A DNA stretch of 64,000 nucleotides from Streptomyces griseus (GTDB lineage Bacteria > Actinomycetota > Actinomycetes > Streptomycetales > Streptomycetaceae), in assembly GCF_001715295.1 (NCBI RefSeq), contig NZ_MDKB01000002.1, forward strand, positions 2,068,313 to 2,132,312, read 5' to 3'. A program made the translations under genes and the position numbers. Positions 34,490-42,671 of the stretch are shown piece after piece. Within the stretch, counting starts at the first letter, position 1. Each line of letters begins with the position of its first letter. A model generated the notes under the pieces. The model worked only from the letters and a program-made list of their open reading frames with translations. It searched no databases and was not told the origin of the DNA.

Positions 34490-36798
34490 CCCAGGGTGAA
34501 GTAGACGCTGGTCCCACGGCCCGGCTCACTTTCGAGCCACACCTCTCCGCCGTGCCGTTCGATGATCCGCTTGACGATCGAGAGGCCCACGCCGGAGCCC
34601 CCACCGCGTTCGTCGTGGCCGTGCAGCCTGCGGAACAGTTCGAACACCTCGTGCTGGAAGTCGGCCGGTACGCCGATGCCGTTGTCGCGGACCACCACGG
34701 CCTGCCGGGGGTCCCCGCCGGACGGCGTGCGCACTGTTTCGGCCAGGATCTCGACCGTACGGTCCTCTCGGTCGGCGGCGTACTTGGCGGCGTTCACCAG
34801 GAGGTTGACCAGGACCTCGTGGAGCCGGTCCTCATCGGCGTACACCGCGGGCAGATCACCCCGTACGACCCGGACGTGGGACTCGGTCAGGCGTTCACCC
34901 GCCACGTCCAGTGCCGAGTCCAGCACCCGGGTCAGTGGGACGCGGGCGCGGTGCAGCCCGCCCCGGCCCAGCCGGGCGAAGTGCAGCAGCGAGTCGAGCA
35001 GGCCGTCCATCCGGCCGGCCAGCCTCCGCATGGTGAGAAGCCGGCGGACGGTCGTCTCGTCGAGGTCTCCCGCGGCGTCCTCGAGGACGAAGGCCGCGGC
35101 GTTGGAGATCCCCCGCAGCGGCTCCTTGAGGTCATGGGCCGCCACATGGGCGAACGAGTCGAGGTCGGAGTTGATGACACGCAACTGCTCGTTGAGGGAG
35201 GCCAGTTGTGCCTCGTGCCGGAGGACGAGACCGGTCAGTGTGCGCCAGAGCTCCTGAGCTGTGGCGCGGTCGGTCGGTGTCCAGGGGAGGCTCCGTCCAC
35301 GTATCACCGCACGGAAGGCGGCCCCCGACCCCCGTGGGGTCAGCCGTTCGCCTCGCGGGCCGACCCGGACGGGCCGGGACGGATCGGTGGCCCAGCGGCG
35401 GGCGGTGGGACGCTCCCTGCGGAACCAGGCGAGGAAGTCACCGGAGCGGCTCAGCGACACCATCAGGACCCCCGCCGGTCCGCCTACCGCCGTGCCATCC
35501 CCTCCGGACCGGTCCGGCTCTTCCGGTCCGCCGTCTTCCCCTGGGAGGTCCGGTGCCTCGGACAGACGGTCCGTCTCCCAGATCGCGCCCGGGGGCAGGT
35601 CCGCCGCGCGTGCCCGGAGGTACTCCAGCAGGGCGGGGGGACAACCCGTCCCGGTGGTGGTGCTGCGGCCGTTTCGGGAGAACACCGCGCCATCGGCGTT
35701 CAGCAGGCCCCTGAAGGCGTCGTCACCCGCCATCAGTGAGCGCTCCAGGTCGGACGTGAGCCGGGAGACGATCCGGTCGAGGCGCTCCCGGGACGCGCGG
35801 AGTGCCTCGGCGCGCTCCCGTTCCTCGACGACCGCCAGATGCAGGGAGAAGGCGACGCCGAAGAACTCGCACGCCGCACGCAGTTCGGGGGGAAACGTGA
35901 CGGTGGTGTCTCCGTGGCAGGCGATCAGCCCCCAGAGTTCGCCCTCGCGGAGGACGCTCACCGACATCGACGAACGCACCCCGATGTTCCGCAGGTACTC
36001 CAGATGGAAGCCGGACACGGTGCGCAGGACGGAGTGCGACAGGTCCAGCGGCAGGCCCGAGTCCGCCCGTCGGCCGGGGTACAGCTCCACACCGGTGTCG
36101 TCCACGTCGGCGATCACCCGGATCCAGTTGTCGCGGTACAGCCGCCTCGCCTGGGGCGGGATGTCGCTGGAGGGGAACCAGAGCCCCAGCCAGGGCTCGT
36201 GACCTTCGGTGATCACCTCGGCGACCACCTCGCCCGGTCCGTCCTTCTCCTCCAAGCGGTACGCGACCACGCGGTCGAAGCCGGTCAGCGCCTGGACCTC
36301 CTGGGCGGCCGCCTGGCAGCACTCGGCCACCGTCGTCGCCGTCCGAAGCCTGGTCAGGGCCCGCCGCACCGCCTGGTAGTAGCCCGCGAAGTGCGGCAAG
36401 GCGACGGTTCGGGGCTCGTACTCCAGGATGATGTGGTGTCCCTGCCGGTGTGCGGTCACGTCGAACATCCGGGGGACGCCCCCCACGTCGACGGAGACGG
36501 GGAGCACCATGCTCGCGGTCTCCGGCCCGCCGCTGATCTCCAGAGCTTCGGCCCAGGCCTCCGGGGGCAGTACCCGGGCGACCGGCCCCCCGGTCAGCTC
36601 CCGGGGCTCGACCCCCAGCAGGCGTCCGGTGTTCAGGGCCGCGGTGTCCACGGTGCCGGTGGCGGCCTCCACCGCGAGCAGGGTGCCGTGGGACTGGATC
36701 CGGTTCAGCAGGTGAATGGGTTCCTGGTCGCATTCGCTGAGGTCGAAGCCGAGCGCGGCCGCGGCCTCGGCCTCCCTGTCCGGGTCCGGAAGGGACAT
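34471..36798 (-). CDS. Bacteriophytochrome histidine kinase
   Basis: 775 residues. PAS-GAF-PHY photosensory core followed by a histidine kinase. Cys23 in ECDQEPIHLLNRIQSHG is at the position of the biliverdin-binding Cys of bacteriophytochromes. The GAF domain has FPSSDIPPQARRLYRDNW (the PASDIP motif) and FHLEYLRNIGVRSSMSVS, with the conserved pocket His. In the PHY tongue the usual PRxSF reads PRGSG, while RGRSLPW is kept. The kinase has the phospho-His near residue 555 (AHDLKEPLRG), an N-box and GSGVGLSIVKRI. The ATG at 36798 has GGAGAAAAG just upstream. No haem oxygenase gene is in the window. Confidence 0.9.
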   Translation of the reverse strand: MSLPDPDREAEAAAALGFDLSECDQEPIHLLNRIQSHGTLLAVEAATGTVDTAALNTGRLLGVEPRELTGGPVARVLPPEAWAEALEISGGPETASMVLPVSVDVGGVPRMFDVTAHRQGHHIILEYEPRTVALPHFAGYYQAVRRALTRLRTATTVAECCQAAAQEVQALTGFDRVVAYRLEEKDGPGEVVAEVITEGHEPWLGLWFPSSDIPPQARRLYRDNWIRVIADVDDTGVELYPGRRADSGLPLDLSHSVLRTVSGFHLEYLRNIGVRSSMSVSVLREGELWGLIACHGDTTVTFPPELRAACEFFGVAFSLHLAVVEERERAEALRASRERLDRIVSRLTSDLERSLMAGDDAFRGLLNADGAVFSRNGRSTTTGTGCPPALLEYLRARAADLPPGAIWETDRLSEAPDLPGEDGGPEEPDRSGGDGTAVGGPAGVLMVSLSRSGDFLAWFRRERPTARRWATDPSRPVRVGPRGERLTPRGSGAAFRAVIRGRSLPWTPTDRATAQELWRTLTGLVLRHEAQLASLNEQLRVINSDLDSFAHVAAHDLKEPLRGISNAAAFVLEDAAGDLDETTVRRLLTMRRLAGRMDGLLDSLLHFARLGRGGLHRARVPLTRVLDSALDVAGERLTESHVRVVRGDLPAVYADEDRLHEVLVNLLVNAAKYAADREDRTVEILAETVRTPSGGDPRQAVVVRDNGIGVPADFQHEVFELFRRLHGHDERGGGSGVGLSIVKRIIERHGGEVWLESEPGRGTSVYFTLGQEGGD

Positions 36799-37122
36799 CT
36801 TTTCTCCCTCGTACCGTGTTCTCGATCCGCCCGGCCCATCCCGTTCGGCCCGGCCGTCCGGTCCGCGAGATCCTTCCACGGCGCCCTGCGGTCAGGGGCC
36901 TCCGCGCGCGCGTGTCGTCACCCCCTGACCGTGGCGTCGCACCGGCCGACGGGTGAGCGGGGTGACCGGCGGGTGAGGAACAGCCGCTCCGACCGCCGGC
37001 CCCCGAACCGGTGCCGTCCGGCCTCCTGGTCCGGGCCTGCCGCTGTCCGGCCTCCTGGTCCGGGCCCGCCGCTGTCCGGGACAATGAGCGAGCGGAGAGA
37101 TGACGGGCCCAGGGGAGGGACC
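36799..37122. other. Divergent 324-bp region with a 29-bp tandem duplication
   Basis: Between the phytochrome and rhodanese genes. Bases 37017-37045 and 37046-37074 are two copies of a 29-bp unit (TCCGGCCTCCTGGTCCGGGC...) with one mismatch, and a third copy begins at 37075. No gene. Both divergent promoters must lie here, but no clear hexamers are visible. Confidence 0.7.
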
Positions 37123-37992
37123 ATGACGGAGGACCGGGGGACGACGGGTGCCGCGCCGGGTGCGGGCGGTCTGCCGGGGCCGCTCGTCGGCACGGACTGG
37201 CTCGCCGGCCGGATGACGGAGGGCGGCCCGGTGGTCCTCGATGCCTCGGTGGGGGCTCACCGTGCGGTGGGGCGGCGGATTCCGGGAGCCCGCCGGTTCG
37301 ACATCGACGGTGCGCTGTCCGACGGGTCGGGGCCCCTGCCGCACACCATGCCCGGTGCCGGGCGGTTCGCCGAGGAGGTGCGGGCCCTCGGTGTCGACGG
37401 CACGGACACGGTCGTCGTCTACGACACGGCGGGGATCTACTCCAGCGCCCGCGCCTGGTGGATGCTCCGGGCGATGGGTTTCGACCGGGCCGCCGTGCTC
37501 GACGGCGGCCTGCCCGCGTGGGAGGCCGCCGGGCTGCCGGTGGAGGACCGCGAGCCCGAGGACACCAGGCGCACCGGGGACTTCGAGGCCTGTCCGCGCG
37601 CCGGGCTGCTCGTGGACAGCGGCGCGGTCGTGGCCGCTCTGGCCGACCCGGGAGCGGCCGTCCTGGACGCCCGCTCCCGTGAGCGGTTCGCGGGTACGGC
37701 GGCCGAACCGCGGCCCGGTCTGCGGGGCGGCCACATGCCGGGCGCCCTCAATCTGCCCTTCGGCGAGATCCAGCGGGACGGCCGGATGCTTCCGCCGCGC
37801 GAACTGCGGCGTCTGTACGAGGCGCTGGCGGGCGACCGCCGCCGGCTCGTCGTCAGCTGCGGGTCGGGGGTCACCGCCTGCGTCCTCGCGCTCGGCGCCG
37901 AACTCGCGGGCTACGAGGAGGTGTCGGTGTACGACGGGTCGTGGAGCGAGTGGGGCCGGCCGTCATCTCTTCCGGTGGTCACGGGCCCGTAG
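37123..37992 (+). CDS. sseA: 3-mercaptopyruvate/thiosulfate sulfurtransferase (two rhodanese domains)
   Basis: 289 residues with two rhodanese domains: an inactive N-terminal one (VVLDASVG, RRIPGARRFDID) and a catalytic one. Cys246 lies in SCGSGVTACV; a CGSGVTA loop is typical of mercaptopyruvate sulfurtransferases, whereas thiosulfate enzymes have CRKGVTA. It moves sulfane sulfur to cyanide or thiol acceptors in the cytoplasm. The ATG at 37123 is four bases after GGGAGG; an in-frame ATG at 37084 lies before that site. Confidence 0.9.
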   Translation: MTEDRGTTGAAPGAGGLPGPLVGTDWLAGRMTEGGPVVLDASVGAHRAVGRRIPGARRFDIDGALSDGSGPLPHTMPGAGRFAEEVRALGVDGTDTVVVYDTAGIYSSARAWWMLRAMGFDRAAVLDGGLPAWEAAGLPVEDREPEDTRRTGDFEACPRAGLLVDSGAVVAALADPGAAVLDARSRERFAGTAAEPRPGLRGGHMPGALNLPFGEIQRDGRMLPPRELRRLYEALAGDRRRLVVSCGSGVTACVLALGAELAGYEEVSVYDGSWSEWGRPSSLPVVTGP

Positions 37993-38052
37993 GAGGAACG
38001 TCCTGCGCTCCCACCCGGTCGAGGTGGCCCCGCGCGGGGGCCCGGAACCGGG

Positions 38053-38235
38053 CTGTCCGTACGGGAGCGCGAGGTGCCGGCCCTGATGGCGGAGGGCCGG
38101 TCGAACGCCTCCGTCGCCGAGGCGCTGACGGCCGGTGAGGGTACGGTCAGCAAGCACGTCGGCTCGATCCTCACCACGCTCGACCTGACCCTGACCGACG
38201 CGACGAACCGGCGGGTCCTGGCCGTCCTGGCCTAA
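38053..38235 (+). pseudogene. Orphan LuxR/NarL helix-turn-helix fragment
   Basis: In frame with, but after the stop of, the sulfurtransferase gene. The translation LSVREREVPALMAEGRSN, then VAEALTAGEGTVSKHVGSIL and RRVLAVLA is the C-terminal DNA-binding domain of NarL/FixJ response regulators (normally LTPREREVLALMAEG). No receiver domain and no start codon with a ribosome site are present, so it is the tail of a deleted regulator gene. Confidence 0.75.
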
Positions 38236-38268
38236 CTCCGGAAGTAGCCCCCGGACGCAGCCTCCAGG

Positions 38269-38949
38269 TCAGCCCGCGAGCCGCGCCACCAGTGCCGCCG
38301 CCTCGTCCAGCGCCGCTGTCTCCTCCGCCGTGAGCCGGGGATCCGCCGCCCGGCGGGCGACGGCCGCCGCGAGGGAACCGGCCGGGACGCCACCGTCCTC
38401 GGCGAGCCGGGACAGCAACTCCGCGAGGAGCTCCCGGGCCCGCTCGCCCCCGGCGGCCGACGGGGCGAGGGCGGCCTGGGCGACGAGCAGCGAGGACATG
38501 GCACGGTCCAGAGCCGGCCGTCCCTCGGCCGCCGCGCACCAGTCGACGACGACGGCCCCGCCCGGTGCCAGCACCACGTTCTCCGGCCGCAGGTCCAGGT
38601 GCAGGATCCGGTCCTCCGGGTCCTGGGAGAGGCGCGGCGGGATCGCGTGGAGCTCCCGCAGGAGCCCTGCGAGCAGTGTGCCGCCCTCAGGGGCGCCCAG
38701 CGTGCCCGCCGACAGGGCCTCGGCCAACGTCGGACCGGTCAGCCGCTGCGTCACCAGGTCCGTCGGCAGCGGCGCCTCACCGGGCGGGCCGATGCGGGGG
38801 ACCGGGAAGCCGGAGGCCGAGAGGTACGACAGCACCGCGAGTTCGTCGACGCTGTCGGCGTCGCGGCGGTAGCGGCGCAGGACCCAGGGGCCGTCGAGTG
38901 CGTACACATCGGCGGTGCGTCCCGAAGCCAGCAGAGGGCCTATGTGCAT
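38269..38949 (-). CDS. Aminoglycoside phosphotransferase (APH)-fold kinase
   Basis: 226 residues. The N-terminal lobe has GRTADVYAL and VLRRYRR with the ATP-contact Arg/Lys. The catalytic loop is HLDLRPENVV (HxDxxxxN) and the metal-binding Asp is in VVVDWCAA. It is shorter than true aminoglycoside kinases (about 260 or more residues) and such small members often phosphorylate metabolites, so resistance is not implied. I use the ATG at 38949; the frame is open much further upstream without family features, and the ribosome site is weak. Confidence 0.8.
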   Translation of the reverse strand: MHIGPLLASGRTADVYALDGPWVLRRYRRDADSVDELAVLSYLSASGFPVPRIGPPGEAPLPTDLVTQRLTGPTLAEALSAGTLGAPEGGTLLAGLLRELHAIPPRLSQDPEDRILHLDLRPENVVLAPGGAVVVDWCAAAEGRPALDRAMSSLLVAQAALAPSAAGGERARELLAELLSRLAEDGGVPAGSLAAAVARRAADPRLTAEETAALDEAAALVARLAG

Positions 38950-39329
38950 GGGAGGAAACCTACCCGGGCCACCGTGCGCGGGGGAGTCGTCAGCGCGTGC
39001 GGACGTCCTCGGCCCGGCCCGGGGAACCGCTCCCTGGCGGTCCGGTCCCGCCGTCGGCAGGGACCCGGCCACCGTGGAGGCCCGGACTCCGGTCGGCGCG
39101 TGGGTGATCCCGGCCGGCCGGAGGTACACGGGGCGGGACGTCAGGGCCCCCGGCCACGAGGCCGGGGGACGGTCCAGGGGCCGGGGAGCGCCGCTGCCGG
39201 GCCCCGCGTCCGGGAGCCGGGTGGACAGGCGGCAGCCACCCGGAGTGGCCACCTCCCGGGCCGGGCTTCCGCCCGCCCCGGGCCGTGACACCGCTCGGTG
39301 GTTTCCGGCCCGTCACCGCAAAGACAGCG
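38950..39329. other. 380-bp gap between the APH-like and polymerase genes
   Basis: Nothing recognisable. GC-rich, with open frames on both strands that match no protein family I know. Confidence 0.4.
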
Positions 39330-41036
39330 TCACTTGGCCTCCGCATAGCGCTCGACGACCGCCGTGGTGAACGGGAACCGCACCGGGGTACGCCCGAACG
39401 CCACCCGCCCCGCCAGCTCCCCGGCCTCCCGGATCGCCTCCACGACCGCCTCCGCCTCCTCGGCCGGACAGTGCACGATCACCTCGTCGTGCTGGAAGAA
39501 CACCAGCTCGGCCCGCATCCCCGCGGCGAACAGCGTCCGCCGCAGCGCCGCCAGGAGCAGCAGCGCCCAGTCGGCCGCGCTGCCCTGGACGACGAAGTTG
39601 CGGGTGAAGCGGCCCCGGGCCCGGGCGTCCGTCGAGGCATAGCCGGGCGTGAACCCGTACGCCCCGGAGCCCTCCCCCGGCGGCGGGCCCGCGCCCGCCT
39701 GCGGGATGCCGGCCTCCCCGTCCTCCCCGGCACCCGCCGCGGGCGGGCTGGTACGGCCGAGCCAGGTGCGGACCAGCCGGCCCTCCTCGCCCGCCTTCGC
39801 CGCGTCGTCGACGTAGGCGACGGCCTGCGGGAAGCGCCGCCGCAGCGCCGCGAGATTCTTCAGCCCGTCGCCCGACGTCTGCCCGTAGACGGCGCCCAGC
39901 AGCGCCAGCTTGGCGTGGTCGCGGTCGCCGTGGAACGCCCGGTCGGACAGGGCCGTGTACAGGTCACCCTCATGCCCCGCCACCTCCATCAGCCCCCGGT
40001 CGCGGGAGATCGCCGCCAGCACGCGCGGCTCCATCTGGTCGGCGTCCGCCACCACGAGGCGCCAGCCCGCGTCGGCGACGACCGCCTGCCGCATCACCTT
40101 GGGGATCTGCAGGGCGCCACCGCCGTTGGTCGTCCAGCGGCCGCTGACGGTGCCCCCCGGCAGGTACCCGGGGCGGAAGCGGCCCTCGCGCACCCAGTCC
40201 TGGAGCCAGCTCCAGCCGTGCGCGGTCCAGATGCGGTACAGCTTCTTGTAGCGGATCAGCGGCTCGACCGCGGGGTGGTCGATCCCTTCCAGCTCCCACC
40301 GCCGGGTCGACTTCACCTTGATCCCGGCCTGCGCGAAGGCCCTCACCACATCGGCGGGCAGATCGGGGCGCACCCGTCTGCCGAACGCCGCCGACACCTC
40401 CTCCGCCGCCTCGGCCAGCCTGCGCGGCTCGCCCCCGCCCGCGTACCGCTCGCCCAGCAGACCGTCCAGCACCTCCCGGTGCACATCGGCCCGCCAGGGC
40501 AGGCCTGACCTGTTCATCTCTGCGGCGACCAGCATCCCGGCCGACTCCGACGCCGTGAGCAGGCGCATCCGGTCCGGGTGGGTGGTCGCGTCATGGCGGC
40601 GCAGCTGCTCCGCGTAGACGTCGAGCAGCGCGTCGAAGGGCAGGCCCGTGCCCGAAGGCGGCTCGAAGAGGGAGGACTGGGCGCCGGGCTCCGCCGGGCG
40701 GGGCGGCGGGTCGGCCGGCGCCGGTGCGTCGCGCAGCCGTGCCCAGGCGGCCGCGGCGGAGCGGGGTTCCCCGAGCCGTCCCTCGTGGCCGAGCAGCAGC
40801 AGCTCGGCGCACTCGACGTCATAGCACCGCTCGACGCGCACGCCCGCGGCGAGGAGGCGGGGGTAGACCTCCGCCGTCGACCGCCAGACCCAGCGGGTCA
40901 CGCCCGGGCGGGAACGGACGGACTCGACGAGATCGGGCTCGGTCAGGACCGGGCCGCCGGGCAGGCCGTCCCGACCCAGCGGCACGAGGAGTGCGGCGCC
41001 CGCCTCGGCGGGGGCCAGGGCCCAGCGTCCGGTCAT
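39330..41036 (-). CDS. Family-A DNA polymerase (3'-5' exonuclease-like domain plus polymerase), second PolA-type enzyme
   Basis: 568 residues, much shorter than PolA and lacking the 5'-3' nuclease. The polymerase motifs are clear: motif A VVADADQMEPRVLAAIS, motif B RDHAKLALLGAVYGQ, motif C FQHDEVIVHCP. SGRWTTNGGGALQIPK is the conserved template-contact region. The N-terminal ~170 residues correspond to the proofreading domain but I do not find the DxE metal site, so the exonuclease is probably degenerate. A Gly/Ala/Pro-rich insert of about 30 residues lies between motifs B and C. It is divergent from the DUF2786 gene and non-essential accessory repair synthesis is a likely role. Confidence 0.88.
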   Translation of the reverse strand: MTGRWALAPAEAGAALLVPLGRDGLPGGPVLTEPDLVESVRSRPGVTRWVWRSTAEVYPRLLAAGVRVERCYDVECAELLLLGHEGRLGEPRSAAAAWARLRDAPAPADPPPRPAEPGAQSSLFEPPSGTGLPFDALLDVYAEQLRRHDATTHPDRMRLLTASESAGMLVAAEMNRSGLPWRADVHREVLDGLLGERYAGGGEPRRLAEAAEEVSAAFGRRVRPDLPADVVRAFAQAGIKVKSTRRWELEGIDHPAVEPLIRYKKLYRIWTAHGWSWLQDWVREGRFRPGYLPGGTVSGRWTTNGGGALQIPKVMRQAVVADAGWRLVVADADQMEPRVLAAISRDRGLMEVAGHEGDLYTALSDRAFHGDRDHAKLALLGAVYGQTSGDGLKNLAALRRRFPQAVAYVDDAAKAGEEGRLVRTWLGRTSPPAAGAGEDGEAGIPQAGAGPPPGEGSGAYGFTPGYASTDARARGRFTRNFVVQGSAADWALLLLAALRRTLFAAGMRAELVFFQHDEVIVHCPAEEAEAVVEAIREAGELAGRVAFGRTPVRFPFTTAVVERYAEAK

Positions 41037-41130
41037 GCTCCGAGTCTGGCACCCGGCACCGACAGCGCCCCGGGACCGAGGTGCCCCGGGGCGAATGCCG
41101 CACGGGCCGCCCGCCGCCTACCCTGACCTG

Positions 41131-42312
41131 ATGGAACCGGTGATCGACCAGGCATGCGCGGCGGCCCTCTACACGGACGACGACGCGGGCCTCGACACAG
41201 GCGCCTCCTTGCTCGCCGCCGACCCCGCGGCCGACGAGGAGCTGCACCGCCGGGGCGAGGAGTTCGTCCGCCGCGCCTGGGCCCGCGGCTGGCAGCCGGC
41301 CGACGTCGTACGGATCGTCCGGCGCGAGCTGGACGAGACCGGGGCCGGGCTCGCCGCCGCGCTGATCACCGCGGAGACCGCGGGGTACGCGCAGCTGCCG
41401 CCCCGCTGGGCCGGCCAGCTCGCCGAACTGCCCTCCCCGGCGCCCCGCAACCGTCCCGACCGCTTCACGTACGCCTCCGCGCTGCTGGAGCTGTACCGCC
41501 TGCTGCTGCGGCTCCCCGCCGTCGAGCCGGTCGGCCCGCCGCCCGGCACGGCGGCCGACGGCCGGCACCGGCCGCCCGTCCACGGCGAGCCCCGCATGCT
41601 CACCCGGATCCGCGCCCTGCTCGCCAAGGCCGAGGCGACGGGCTTTCCGGAGGAGGCGGAGGCGCTCACCACGAAAGCGCAGGAGCTGATGGCCCGGCAC
41701 AGCATCGACGAGGCCCTGCTCGCCGCCCGTACCCACAGTGCCGAGACCCCGGGCGCCTGCCGGATCGGGATAGATGCCCCGTACGAGAGCGCCAAGGCCG
41801 TCCTGCTCGACTCGGTCGCCTCGGCCAACCGGTGCCGGGCCGTGTGGAACAGCGACCTCGGCTTCACCACGGTCGTCGGTTTCGAGCCGGATCTGGAGGC
41901 CGTGGAGCTGCTGTTCACCTCCCTGCTGGTGCAGGGCACAGCCGCGATGACGAAGGCGGAGGCCGGTCAGCGGGCCGGCGGCCGCAGGAGGACGAAGACG
42001 TTCCGGCAGTCCTTCCTGATGGCGTACGCCCAGCGCCTCGGCAGCCGGCTCGCCGCGGACACCGCACGCGTCACCGCGGAGGCCGGTTCCGGCGCCCGTA
42101 CGGGGGAGGCGGAAGGGCGCGGAGCCGCCGACGGTCTGCTGCCGGTGCTGGCGGCCCGGGACGTCGCCGTCACCGACACGGCGGAGCGGATGTTCCCGAG
42201 GACCACCACCGCCCGGGTGCGCGGGATCACGGACGCCGAGGGGTGGGCCCACGGGACGGATGCGGCGGACCGGGCCCGGATGGGCGGAGGGGAACCGCGG
42301 ATCGGCCGGTAG
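41131..42312 (+). CDS. DUF2786-domain protein
   Basis: 393 residues. The DUF2786 signature is RIRALLAKAEATGFPEEAEALTTKAQELM followed by ARHSIDEALL at about residues 155-195. The region after it has an alpha/beta segment (YESAKAVLLDSVASANRCRAV) and a basic helix (GRRRTKTFRQSFLMAYA). The family is mainly actinobacterial and has no known function; some members are linked to phage or DNA metabolism. The ATG at 41131 is the first start beyond the divergent promoter region shared with the polymerase gene. Confidence 0.82.
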   Translation: MEPVIDQACAAALYTDDDAGLDTGASLLAADPAADEELHRRGEEFVRRAWARGWQPADVVRIVRRELDETGAGLAAALITAETAGYAQLPPRWAGQLAELPSPAPRNRPDRFTYASALLELYRLLLRLPAVEPVGPPPGTAADGRHRPPVHGEPRMLTRIRALLAKAEATGFPEEAEALTTKAQELMARHSIDEALLAARTHSAETPGACRIGIDAPYESAKAVLLDSVASANRCRAVWNSDLGFTTVVGFEPDLEAVELLFTSLLVQGTAAMTKAEAGQRAGGRRRTKTFRQSFLMAYAQRLGSRLAADTARVTAEAGSGARTGEAEGRGAADGLLPVLAARDVAVTDTAERMFPRTTTARVRGITDAEGWAHGTDAADRARMGGGEPRIGR

Positions 42313-42671
42313 AGCGTGACCGGCGGCGCGGTGGTGGGGCGGCCGGCCGGTGGGACCCCTTCACCGGGCGGCCGGTGGGGTCCTTGCGCCGGGCGGTGTC
42401 CGGCGGCGCGTGCCGGAGGGCCACGGCCGGGACGGCGGTTGCGGTGCTGTGCCCGGCGGGTGGGTGTCCGGCGGTTCGGCGGCCCGGATGACTACGGCGG
42501 GTGGGGGCGGTTCGGCCTCCGCCGGGGGTGCCTGTTTCCCGGGGCGGAGGCGGACGGCGGATGCGCGAGGACCGCGGCCGGTGGCGGCGGTCCGCCCTCC
42601 GCCTCGCGGGCGGTGTTCCCACGCCGCGTGCCCATCCACCGCCGACGCGGCCCGGCCCGTACGCTCGGCCC
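42313..42671. other. 359-bp gap before the FUSC gene
   Basis: Very G-rich with several GGCGGTGGGG-like runs on the plus strand. No gene, hairpin or promoter I can support. Confidence 0.4.

Noticed and set aside
38269..39291. Longer version of the APH-like gene starting at 39291
   Set aside because: The extra 114 residues are low-complexity and outside the kinase fold; the ATG at 38949 fits the family.
40651..40665. 15-base match to the tRNA-Thr 3' end (CCCGAAGGCGGCTCG) inside the polymerase gene
   Set aside because: It encodes an ordinary EPPSG stretch and lacks the terminator-like flank; probably coincidence, not a second attachment site.
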